Assembly (NCBI GenBank): GCA_033060915.1 | Contig: CM065382.1 | Span: 1,002,501 to 1,066,500 of the forward strand | Source: Euryodendron excelsum | Taxonomy: Eukaryota > Streptophyta > Magnoliopsida > Ericales > Pentaphylacaceae | Direction of reading: 5' to 3' | DNA: 64,000 bases | Part shown: positions 32,475-43,484 of the stretch, piece by piece | How the letters are laid out: the number at the start of each line of letters is the position of its first letter | How positions within the stretch are numbered: position 1 is the first letter of the stretch | Notes under the pieces: generated by a model | Databases searched by the model: none | What the model was told of the DNA's origin: nothing | Seen by the model: the letters and a program-made list of their open reading frames with translations, nothing else | Program-made: the position numbers and the translations under genes

Positions 32475-35400
32475 CTACTCAAGAACCTCTTCCGAGTGAC
32501 TCAGCAGGTTAGCCAATGACCTCTCGGCCCAAGAGTGGGTATTGTATTGCACATGTCTCTCAAGGGAATAACCAGGCTTGCAGACGTATTCCACCAAGTA
32601 ATCAGCTATAACACATGGTACCTCATATCTCAAGAACTCTTGCACCCACATATCAACACGTGGCATGCCAGGACTGATGATGGCAAAATCAACTCCAGAT
32701 TTAAGGAAGCGGGTGTAAGGCGGAGAAGTTGCTAATATGGTCCCATCTCCAGCTCTGATGACGCGCTTTAGAGTGTCCTGATATATATAACACGAGAAAT
32801 GAGGAACATATAAAAAAGCAACATGAGTACGAGATGAGTAGACAAGAAAATCAGCAGGAGACCCCTTTTTCCACCCATTCCAAGGAAATCAAAATGATGC
32901 AAGTATGAGGAGATCTATGGAAAATATCGTCTTGTATAGTAAGAGATATGCCAGAATCAGTATAAGAATAACAAATGTGAATCAAAGAAAATTGTAGAAT
33001 GTACCAAAGGAGGGGCAATGCATTCTCCATATATGACAACGCGCATTCCATAGAAGGCCCCATGACCAGTTCGCTCCCTCAAAAGGCGCCACTTCCTTGG
33101 AGCCTCCAAGTTAATGGTACCATCTTCACTTAGACTGATCTTGTGCCACTCATATGGCTCCTCTGCCAATAATCTTCCTGCCTGATTGCTGGCAGTTAAA
33201 TAATCAGTCTTCAGAATCCACCTGCATTTGAGGCGGAATCAATATTTGGTTAACATGAGAATGTGACTCCAAAATGCACATATAAAAGAGAAAATTGCTA
33301 TTTTACATAAGAGCAAATGCAAGCTCAGCTCACAGTACGGTCAGTTTTCACATACGAATTTTTTTTATTGAAACTGGTAATTCGTCATTCGTATATTAAG
33401 TTACAATAAGTTTTGTGGTAAAGTCATACCTTCCAGATGCTGCAGCAGCAAAAAACTTTTCTGTTCTGCGTATTGGATCAGGAGCAATGAAGTGTGTAGC
33501 CTGATATGACCATTGATGAGAATCTCTGCATACGCTTCCTTTCAAACACCTAATAACCTGCTGAAACTCCTTTCTTTGAAGCTTATGTCCACTTAGTATA
33601 AACCACACAGGTTCAACTTTCAGTTTTAGAGCCCTTTCTACAAATACTGAATCCTGATTAGTCAGACCAGCCTTGAGATCAATCTTCATGGGCTTTCTAT
33701 TAGATTTCGAAGCCACTTTTCCAACCTGTTGTTTACCATAACTGTCATTTTGATCTCCAATACCAACAGGCCTATTTTCCTTCTCCACTTCCATGGAGTT
33801 CTCTGACTTAGCCAAAGGTACAGTCCTCTTGGTTTTTCCTGCAGAAGATGTAATACTTTTTTCCTTCTCATTGTTCTTTGTATTTCTGGAGTCCTTCCCA
33901 TTTACAACTTCCTTTGATTTTCTTCTCTCCACAACAGAAGGAACAGACTTTCTCAAAGTTTTACCCAATGGACGTTTTTTCCATTTAGTTAATTTTGCTT
34001 TCCCACGTTCCTCATTAGGGGTTGATTCATCAGGCACATTTTTCCTGCCCACAACTGCCTTGTCAAGTTCAGCTCCTTTTTCAACTTCAACTGATGTTTT
34101 TGTAGGGTTGCAGGTACTCAAACTGTTAGCATTAGCTTTGATTGCTACAGGCAGCACACCCTCTGATTCGTCTTTCATCCCAATGCTCATGTTATGGGTT
34201 GGATCAACCTCTTCAGGCTTCTCTCCACCATCTCCCACCTCAGACTCATATTCCTCTTTGTCCTCTGGAGCCTCAGTTTCATCATCCATTGATCCCGTCT
34301 TATTCTCAACTTCATTACCTGATTTTTCATCAATATATATATCCATCATCATGGCCTTATCAACATTAACAGTTGGAGGAACCATTTCAACCTTCTCAGA
34401 ATTAACAAATGTCTCCCTATCTGCTGTCTCTTTCCCACCAATCACACTAGTCACAGCATCAGATTGCAAAGCAGTTTCGTTTAGGTAAATAGAACCTTTC
34501 TGATTTTTTGTATTACCAGGACCTAATTTTGGTCTAGAGCCCAAGCTCTTCTTTGCAATCACCTTCCTCCTAAGTGGTTTTGAATGTGAGTCAGCATTTT
34601 TTCCTTTGAACAAGTCCAAGCTAGGACCATTGGGCTTCTCAATCTCTGAACTTTTAGTTTTTGGAGATGGGAACTGGACACCTTGCAGTTCTTTCTGCGG
34701 CATCCCAACTTCAGTAGCATCATTTTCTGCTCTGTTCATAATATCTTTAATGCCAGACTCACTGGCCAAGCTCATGTCTGTTGATCCAATGAAAGATGTT
34801 TGAGGTGCCACCGAGTTGTCCTCTTGCCTATTCTCTGAAGTGAGTGTGTTTGCAACAGGTTTTGTCAATGATTTTCTGTCAAAGCTTGAGAATTTCATCA
34901 TTGCTATGTTGGCAGGAGAATTATGTCGAGGAACCGGACTAGCATTCTCATCCAATGTGCCATTTATCAAAACTGCAGGCTCTGAAACTCCAGTTCTATT
35001 AATTACCAATTGACTTTCTGAGATGAATGCTTTCGGATCGTGACTCATCTTTTGTGATTTTGAGCTACCTAAAGAAATATCCATCTTCCTCTTCTCAGGC
35101 AACATACCACTCTTGCCCCATTCAAGACATAATTCAGTTTTCTTTGAATGTGTTTTGACACATCCAAAGTCAGTTCCATCCTTAGCTTGTTCTGCTCTGG
35201 ATGAGGAGATGTCAAAACCATCACTGACATTGAAACTATCAATATCTACTTTAGGAAAGCCGCTTAAATTGCTAGCCATTTCTCCCGAGAACATTGAAAG
35301 TGTGTTTCTCCTAGGGGTCTTCCTCGAGTAACTTATAATACTCAACTTTGCTGCATCAGAATCCCGAGACCTCTTGGCACTTCCAGAAGTAAATGCCAAG

Positions 35401-38400
35401 TCATTTCCAACCTTGGCAGAGGTCGGTGTTCTGTCATATTGTTTTAATGGATGCTCAGATGGCTCACCACAAATAACATCCCCAAGAGTTGTTGTGTCCC
35501 GAGAACCAAGCACCTCAGTATGCTTCTTGTCTTGCAAATTTAAAGCTTGAACATATATGGTCTCTTCTGCAGTGGCTACTGTGTCAATATTATTGCCAGT
35601 GCTTGATAGAGCCTTAGATGAACTTGTGGCTAGCAAGTTCCTTGAGACATCCTCCTTTGGTAGGGGAGATGGATGGACCCTCAGTGTCCCAACATGCAAA
35701 TTATGAGGACTAAGACCAATTTTTCTTTTCCCAAATTGCTTTTCAGCCATCCCTTGTGCTTCTTCTTCTTCGGAATCTTTAGCTTCGTCCTCCACCATCT
35801 CCAACTCATAGCCACTGGAGGAAAGGAGATTATTGATTAAAAGAATGAACAAAGCACTTATATCATACATAAGAGCTAAATATTTGAGATGAAAAAATTG
35901 TTGATTACTATGCAAGGATCACAAGAAAAGAACAAAACAGAATAGCATTGGCATTAATAAAATGCAAAAATAAAGCAGTGCACTCATGACGATGACATGA
36001 TTCATTCAAAAACCCTTGGAAAAGAAAAAAGGAATATAAAATGCCATTATAACATCCAAATAAGTTTTAAGCTAACTTCTCTTTTTCTTTCTTTCCCTAC
36101 TCTACTCTCACTGATTAAGCCAATTTGTTAAGATGCTTAAATCTGTACATCATTAGGGAGTCACCAATCACCATATTTCTGTCTTAACCATCTTAACCTA
36201 ACATGAACATCCAGATCAACTTGCAAGAATATGCACATTCGTATATAGATACATATATAAATGCACACCTTAGTGGTGATACAACAAAGAACATCCAAAT
36301 TCAAATCTCACCTCTTATCATAATTAGCTTCTGGAAGAATTTCCCAAGCCCTCAAACTGCAATGGAAAATAAATGCAGTCCCTATATTAAATATTACTCC
36401 AACAGAAAGGAAGAAGTAACCTATTAACCTATTGTATGATACTCAAGGAGTCCTAAAATAGATGTCAAGTGAAGAGGCTGTAATACTCCAAAAGTAAGAG
36501 AACAAATTGTCGACTTACCAGTCTTCCAACCATTGATGATTAACAAGCTTTATCTTTTTCATTTTCTTGGCAAGCTCATACTTCTCTCCTATAAAATGAC
36601 AAACAAAATTTGGGACCCTCCAGGTATTGTCAAGATAACGAATCATACAAAGATTGGAAGGTGTATGCCATAAACTTATACAATTATAGAATTTCAGACA
36701 ATAAATGACAGAAGCATTACGTAATATGCTAAGCCAGTTAGTAGTTTGGCAAAATTGGGTTGCACTTTACCAGTACTAATTTGCTTAGTTAAGCTAAAAA
36801 AGGTAAAAGAAAGTTTCTACTTTGTGCTTAAATATTCCAATCTAACATAAAAGCCGAAAAAATAATTGTTTTTTGTCCGAACTTGCTTTTTATTCTATTT
36901 GTCCAGGCTCACATATGCACATGCACGTGGATATATATATATATATATATATGCAGAAGCATACACATAGAGATGTGCCTATATATCCCCATTCACCTTC
37001 ATATGCATTTATATATGGCCATATATGTGTCACGGCCCCTATGTATATAACCATACTTATAGGTTACTAACATTCCTATCCAGATATGAACATATATATG
37101 TGCTTATGTGTACACCATTACACCTAGATGCTCATACACCCCATCTGCCTATATATGCATGACAACATTATTACATATACCTACATTTTGCCTAAAAATC
37201 TATGTATTTGTAAAGATATACACCTGCAAGTGCACATATATATACACAATTAATGTAATATAGGTTTACGTGTCAAAAATAATTGAGTATTAGCGAATTA
37301 ACATCTGCAAATAGTTATCAGACATGTTAAGCAAAAAGAAAATATGTCAACAGTTACTACTTTAATTAAAAATTAATTTACCAATGGTACCTATTTCATC
37401 CAAAAAAATCGATCAACAAAATAATGAACTATCAGTTTACATAATATTCTGCCACCAAAAGCCATCAACAAATTGAATAATAGGAAACTAATCCTGTGCA
37501 GTAGATATCTAACTTGCCACAAAGGCACAAATCATAAAAGAATATTGCTAAACTTTGTGCTGAATAGCATATTCATCTTCAAGATATGAAGCAAATTAAA
37601 TGGTCATTCTCGCAAGATGACAGCCATAACAGCAAACTAACTTGTACAGCTAAATATACAAAAATCATTCAGCCAAAATATAGTCCTTATAACATGACCA
37701 GGTGAGCCATTAGAAAAACTTCTCTTCTCAACAAGCAATCTGGAGTCGCTAACGCATTATGAAATTTTAGTGAGCTTCAATATTTGATTTGATTAGGGAA
37801 AGATGGTAGTACTTATCTTTCTCAGAAAAGGAAAATTGGAAAAGAAATTGAATTGATAGAAACAAAATTTAAAGTTCATATATGTGTGCGTGGAAAAACT
37901 TAAATCGATTGAATTTCAATGTCAAATGATATATTTAAATCACTTAACAATGAAGAACATCACATCTGGGGAAAAAATGTCATGCATGAAAATATGTCAT
38001 AGTAGTCCAATTTAAATGAATGTAAATCCATTAGAACCAAGAAAACAACATACCTTCACATTTGTAGCATATAAGATGAGTAACTTTGTTTGCTACCAAT
38101 GGCTTTGAAAATTTTGCCCCCATTAGGCCAACCATTACCTGATAGAAAATAGAAGCAGATAGTAAGACAAAATGTTCCTTGACTTGGTTCTGCTTCCTCT
38201 ATTTTTCTAGAAACTGTTTTTTTTTTCAAAAAATGGCGCTTAGAAACCATAAAAGCAGATAGTTGCCCAGCAGGTAATAAACAGAAAGAAATGTATACAA
38301 CAAAGGCTATTACAAACCATAATGTCATCTCGATCTTGCCTTTGGTATCCGGTCAGGCAAACAATTAGAGATTTAGCACTTGGAATTCCATCCAAATCTC

Positions 38401-39478
38401 TTAAAGGTCTGTACATAACCTGTGAGAAAATGGATATACATTCCTATGAGCTCGCAGACACCATTACAGGTTAATAAAATAAATAAATCTGAGAAAGAAG
38501 ACTTACATGATCACAATTCACAATCATTAGGTATAACTGATATCATGCATTGATTAAACTAAAATTTCTTAGTATATTAACGCTTCATTTGGAAGCCTGA
38601 TTTTCAATGGGAAAGGAAAAATGTGAAAGAAAAGATAAGAAAATAAAAAAATATTTTTATTCTCTTTTCCCTCACGTTTTCTTTTTCCTTTACTTTTCCA
38701 ACCGAAAATTCGGGTTCCAAACAAAGCATAAGTAGCCAAAATACAGATGTCAAAAAGAAGAAAAACAAAAAATATATGTAGTTCGATTAGATTAGATCAA
38801 ATAGGGACCAAAGCAATGGCTCATAGCCAGTGATGACTACATGAATGAATCCTCTGGGACACAGAAGAAGTAAATTGGGTAGAGAAACTCACAGAGGTGG
38901 GATCAACAGGCATGCCAATATCAAAACTATGGTCAACCCATAATCCTGTGACTAAAATCTTTCCATCTGTTCGAGCAGCGACACATATCGGATCATCCTG
39001 ATGTTAACAATTTAAAAATAATTTTTGAGCAACTCAATTAGATTGAAATGATGACCAGACAAAATAAAAATAAATAAATAAATAAAACTAAATGACTATA
39101 AGCAGGGAAGATAATTACATAAATAAGCTTGTCAACGATGACGTGAGTGCAATCAGGACAATACTGGCAAACATCAACCCCACCTCCATTAACAAGCTTC
39201 GAACGGACCTATAGATCATTTATTGAAAAAATAAAAAAGGCATAAACCAAGTAAAATAAATACAACCAATAGTAAGAATTAAATGCAATGAATAACGAGA
39301 GAGAGAGAGAGAGAGAACAAATTAGTATAGAGAACTAAGAGAAAAACGGAGACGAAATTATAGAGAGAGAGACCTTTTGTGCGTTGGTGGGATCGAATCC
39401 AAGGAGGACGAAACGAACGCCGATGAAGGTTTTGGATGGATGCTCATACACTGTTGGATCTTGTTTGGTTCCCAACAT
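32475..39478 (-). CDS. BRCT-domain protein (At4g02110 type), 10 exons, ends at a premature TAG
   Basis: Exons (5' to 3' on the - strand): 39478-39374, 39208-39119, 38997-38893, 38419-38318, 38138-38054, 36588-36519, 36356-36312, 35814-33430, 33221-33005 and 32777-32475. All join in frame to 1168 residues. Tandem BRCT folds occupy about residues 15-200 (TFIGVRFVLLGFDP...VTGLWVDHSF; LIVCLTGYQRQDRDD...HQWLEDCLRAWEI). The large exon encodes a long, charged, probably disordered linker. A second BRCT pair follows (VWFILSGHKLQRKEF...ATHFIAPDPIRRTEKF; GRWILKTDYLTASNQAGRLL...VPCVIADYLVEYV). BRCT pairs read phosphopeptides in DNA-damage and chromatin proteins, so a nuclear role is expected. The ATG at 39478 is preferred over 39532 because a TATA-like run at 39550-39557 sits too close to the latter. 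The stop is probably a nonsense change: the same frame continues straight into a PHD finger. Confidence 0.85.
36923..36953. repeat. (AT)n microsatellite and AT/CA-rich tract
   Basis: ATATAT repeats (about 36931-36951) start a roughly 300-bp zone rich in TATATATGCA-like words in the intron between exons 5 and 6 of the BRCT gene. Seen directly. Confidence 0.75.
38581..38728. mobile_element. Tourist-like MITE in a BRCT-gene intron
   Basis: The left end is CGCTTCATTTGGAAGCC, and the reverse complement of the right end is TGCTTTGTTTGGAACCC. TAA flanks both sides (38578-38580 and 38729-38731), as expected for PIF/Harbinger target duplications. It is 148 bp, A- and T-rich and non-coding, and lies in the intron between exons 3 and 4. 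Confidence 0.75.
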
Positions 39479-39549
39479 TTGAAACAAAAATAAAACCCCG
39501 ACACTGTAAACGACGACGACAATTTGGGGCAAGAGAAGGTAAATTGTGT

Positions 39550-39557
39550 ATATATAT
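39550..39557 (-). promoter_or_regulatory. Putative TATA box of the BRCT gene
   Basis: TATATATA in CATATATATACAC (- strand) lies about 75 bp before the ATG at 39478 and only about 20 bp before the alternative ATG at 39532. It therefore supports the downstream start. Inferred from motif and spacing. Confidence 0.4.
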
Positions 39558-40570
39558 GAAGTGTATAGAGGTCAGAAAGATGAAAGAAGTTGGTTACAGT
39601 TTATCTGCAAGTGCTTGGATCGGCAGTGAGAGAGATATCATAAAACTTCTCGAGCAAGGGTGAAGAAGCCAGCAAGAGGGTAATAAGAAAATGGAAATTG
39701 GGGGTGGGGGTGGGGGGTTTTAAGTTTTTTGATTTTGGTGCACTGGCGGGAGAGAGAAAAAGATACAGTCCCTCGCGGCCGATAAACGCTGCACTGTATA
39801 TCGACTTGTGTTCGACACGTGTGTACCTAATTTGGGAATTTGGGCATGTTAGTTTCCATTTACTGAAATTTATTATTTATTGTGTCTTCGAAAATTAAAA
39901 AAAGGACCATTGAAAACATATAATTACAAATATATCTTATAAATTATAACTTAGTATCATTACGTTCTTAAATTTTAAAATATAATAAAATGACTTCTGA
40001 ACTATCAATTTGTATCAACCAACTTTTATTGTTACTAATTTGTTAGAAAAATAAATGAAAATTTGTTATTTCGACTAATACATGTTCACAAAAGTATAAT
40101 TTTATACCTAAATTAATCTTTTTTTGTGTTATAAAAATTGTTTAATGACTACATGTCCCTTAAAATGATATGTAAATATAAAGATAATTTAAAGAGTATT
40201 TTAGTTATTAAACAATTATTACAAACAGATAATGTAATTTAGGTATAAAATGAACTTTTGTAAACATGTACAATTTAAATGATAATTTTTTATCTACTCT
40301 CCTAACTAATTGCTACTATATTACTAATAAAATGGGTTAATCAATACAGATTAGTAGTTTAGAGGGTTAACTTGTTACGTTTTAGAGTCTAGGAGGGTAT
40401 AGTGATATTGAATTAAAATTTAAATAATATGATTTTTTTTTTAATTATAAAAATAAAATCTGAAACCAATGTGTTAAATGTTGTCTCAATAAAAAACAAT
40501 AATCTAAAATCAATTAATCTAAGTGTGGAGTTTAGTTGCAGTTATTTTCATTACATGAGACAAGTCGCAT

Positions 40571-40908
40571 ACAGTCTGTTTGGAACTTGAGCAAAGAAAG
40601 GGATACCTGTATTTTATTCATTTGTTTGGTTTCTATTTTAAAGGAAAGAGAAAATAAAAATCCAAAGAAGTAAAAGAAAAATTACTATGTTTTCTTACTT
40701 CTTGTTCATTTTCTTTATTCTTCTTTTTAATAATTATCTTATTTTCTTTGTTATTTCTTTAAATTTAAAAAAAAAAAAGTTAATTGGTATTTCACTTTCT
40801 TTTTATTTTTTGTAAAATAAAATAAAAAATAATTATTTTCTTACTATTTTTCTCTCATTTCTCCCCCTTCTTTTGTTGTTTTCTTCAGCAAGTTCCAAAC
40901 AACTCTGT
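40571..40908. mobile_element. MITE-like inverted-repeat element (candidate)
   Basis: The left end ACAGTCTGTTTGGAACTTG and the reverse complement of the right end ACAGAGTTGTTTGGAACTTG match over the last 13 bases, with a small indel outside. The interior is purine- then pyrimidine-rich and low-complexity, resembling the element at 21255-21514. No clear target duplication. Confidence 0.5.
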
Positions 40909-41218
40909 TGGGTTCTAGCCTGTTTTGTCGGGCCCTTAACACCAGGCCCTGACTTAAGCCCGTCAAACTAACCATGGCAGCTTTCATGAATATCTAGCTT
41001 ACGATCCAACAAACAAGTGTCCTTCATAGTTCGTCCAGTTTGGTACTGTTATTTTTTAATTTTTTGATTTATAAATAAAAAATAAAAATAAAACAAAAAA
41101 AATAATCTTAATTTTTTTACTTATAACTTAAAAAAATTAAATGAAATAGTTATATGAAATGGACCCTACTCCGAAGTCCAAAATCCAAACAAATTAAAAA
41201 AAAAATTTCAAAAAAAAA

Positions 41219-41313
<95 letters not shown>
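41219..41313. repeat. Uninterrupted run of 95 G
   Basis: Every base from 41219 to 41313 is G, directly after an A8 tract. Runs of this length are very rare in plant nuclear DNA and are a known artefact of two-colour sequencing or of homopolymer gap-filling. Seen directly; origin undetermined. Confidence 0.95.
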
Positions 41314-41315
<2 letters not shown>

Positions 41316-41801
41316 AAAATAAAATAAACAAATAAGTCCCAACATAAGAAATAAATAATACCACAAAAGAAGAGGAAAAAACAGGAAAGAAAAAATTCTA
41401 GACCACAGCTAAACCGGACAATGTAATGGCGTCATTGAATACGACCGTCAATCAGCCCAAATATGGCGTCGTTTTATCTCGTTTCCCCTGGCATCTAATG
41501 AACTTTGCCTTGGCAAAATCATTCCCAGAGAACATTCTGGTGAGCGCGTGAACCACGCACCGACGGCTCCCGGCCCCACTATTACACGTGGCCTTCATTC
41601 ATTGCACTCTGGAATCAATGCCGTAAATCATCAACCGGAATAGTGGCATTTTAGTAACTTTAAACTAAAGAGCAGTCAAAAGCTCCCATAGTAAATATTG
41701 GAGACAGCGGCGACTCAGAAGTAGGTGTAGAGCAAACCCCGTCTCAAAGAGGAAGAGGAGGAGGAGGAGGACGAGAGAGAGAGAGAGAGAGATCAGAAAA
41801 G

Positions 41802-43082
41802 ATGGGTTGGATGAGTCGATTCATAGCAGCGGTGGCTTTCTTGGCAATCGGAGTCATATTCTCGCCGGAGATATTTGGATCAACATACACCGACCTTAAA
41901 TTGGAAACGAACGGTCAGCAACCTCCGAAGCTCGTCGCCTACCTCAAATTGGCTCATCTCCTCTGCTTCTCCACTGCTTGGGGCGCTGCTCTATGGGTCA
42001 CTTTCATTGGCGGCATCATCATGTTCAAGTAAATATACATACATACATATATATACGCTCTTCCAACCCAATCTTGTCCTTTTGATTGCTCAATTTCCTC
42101 ATAATTACTATATTTGAAGAAACATTAATATTTATATCTGTGCGTATATATACACAATTATAATTGTAGGAATCTTCCGAGGCATCAGTTTGGCAATCTA
42201 CAAAGCAAGATGTTTCCGGCCTATTTTGCGATGGTTGGGGCTTGCTGTGCGATATCGGTGGCGTCTTTTGGGTACTTACATCCATGGAAGTCGGCTTCCA
42301 CTGCAGAGAAGTACCAGCTTGGGTTCCTTCTCTCTGCCTTCGCTTTCAACCTCACCAATCTTCTTGTCTTTACGCCCATGACCATTGAGGTAAATTCTTT
42401 TCCTATCCCAAGATTGTTTAGCAATCAAAGCTTCTCTTTTGTTTATGTTATGGCAAGCAATTCTGTGGTTTATGTATTTTTTAATCAAATTAACAAATTT
42501 TGCAAGTAAAAGCCTTCATCTTTACAAGGAAAAATTATTGAGTAATTGATCTTCACATATATTAAATTTAAGCTCTCAACTTGTTTTTCTTATGTTAAAT
42601 TACAATTAATGATCAATAAAATATTCTTAGCTTGTGGCGACCGTATCAAGAATGGTACCAATGGTAGTTTCTACGCACATGTATATATGACCCCTCTCTC
42701 TTTATGACTGTATATATACATATTTGCGTGTATGTTGCCTTAATTAATTGTTAATGATTTCCAAAAATGCGCTTCTTGTTCATTCCGAGTTCTGAGTTTG
42801 TTTCTAACTTTTGTGTCTTAACGGGGTTTGGGGTAATAAGTGAAATTGTTTCAATCTTTTGGCTAGATGATGAAACAAAGGCACAAAGTTGAGAGAGAAG
42901 AGAATATTGGAGAGGAAGTTGGGTGGACAAAGAACAAGGAAGTTGCGAAAACAAACCCAAAGCTTGCAGCCATGAACAAGAAATTTGGGATGATTCATGG
43001 CTTATCATCTCTAGCTAATATCATGTCTTTTGGGAGCCTTGCCATGCACTCATGGTACTTAGCAGGTAAACTCAATCTTTAG
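41802..43082 (+). CDS. TMEM205-like (DUF4149) membrane protein, 3 exons, 220 aa
   Basis: Exons 41802-42028, 42170-42389 and 42867-43082 join in frame to 220 residues. The N-terminus MGWMSRFIAAVAFLAIGVIF is a hydrophobic segment. The second hydrophobic block LAHLLCFSTAWGAALWVTFIGGIIMF follows, then AYFAMVGACCAISVASFGYL, then the third-exon part with a charged loop (MKQRHKVEREENIGEEVG) and a last hydrophobic stretch. The HLLCFSTAWGAALWVTFIGG plus LPRHQFGNLQSK pattern is diagnostic of TMEM205/DUF4149. Some plant members carry an N-terminal LEA part; this one does not. The molecular function is not established. The leader is purine-rich (GA)n, whereas most neighbouring genes have CT-rich leaders. 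The start is the first ATG after that leader. Confidence 0.88.
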
Positions 43083-43439
43083 ATCGTTCTACTTCCCTGT
43101 GCTGGGAAAGTATGTATTTTCACCTTGGTTTCATGTTTTAAGTGTCTACATGCTGAGTCATGTATGACCAAGCAACATATTCTGAATATACAATGTACTT
43201 GTTTCTTTATCCAATTTCATGGAATTATGTGGATAATGCTCTGGTAAAAGTTCTTTCTATCGACTTCCTGGGGGAATGAGATAATATTAGTGTGTTATAA
43301 CTTCTTTTTTGGAACAAAAAGGAAAAGATAATAGTAAGTTTGGAGGATATTGTCGCACTGTACCTGAATCTGTTTATTGTGATAAGTTTATCTTTTGGTT
43401 TCAGTATGTTGCTTTTAAGCATTTGATAGTTTATGTGAC

Positions 43440-43444
<5 letters not shown>

Positions 43445-43480
<36 letters not shown>
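43445..43480. repeat. (CT)n microsatellite
   Basis: About 18 CT units downstream of the TMEM205-like gene, with no gene after it. Seen directly. Confidence 0.95.

Positions 43481-43484
<4 letters not shown>

Larger units (their letters stand above)
39479..41801. other. Divergent upstream region between the BRCT and TMEM205-like genes
   Basis: Both flanking genes point away from this 2.3 kb. It contains the BRCT leader and TATA-like site, AT-rich DNA, an inverted-repeat element at 40571-40908, a 95-base G run at 41219-41313 and, just before the TMEM205-like ATG, a GGA/GA-rich leader (41750-41791). No gene is seen. Confidence 0.6.

Noticed and set aside
33793..34488. 231-codon + strand ORF inside the large BRCT exon
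   Set aside because: It is the complement of the charged linker of the - strand BRCT gene. The Ser/Phe-rich translation mirrors Lys/Glu-rich sense codons.
39479..39532. Upstream in-frame ATG of the BRCT gene (39532)
   Set aside because: A TATA-like run lies only about 20 bp before it, so it would be at or before the transcription start. The extension is a short hydrophobic stretch not expected in a nuclear protein.
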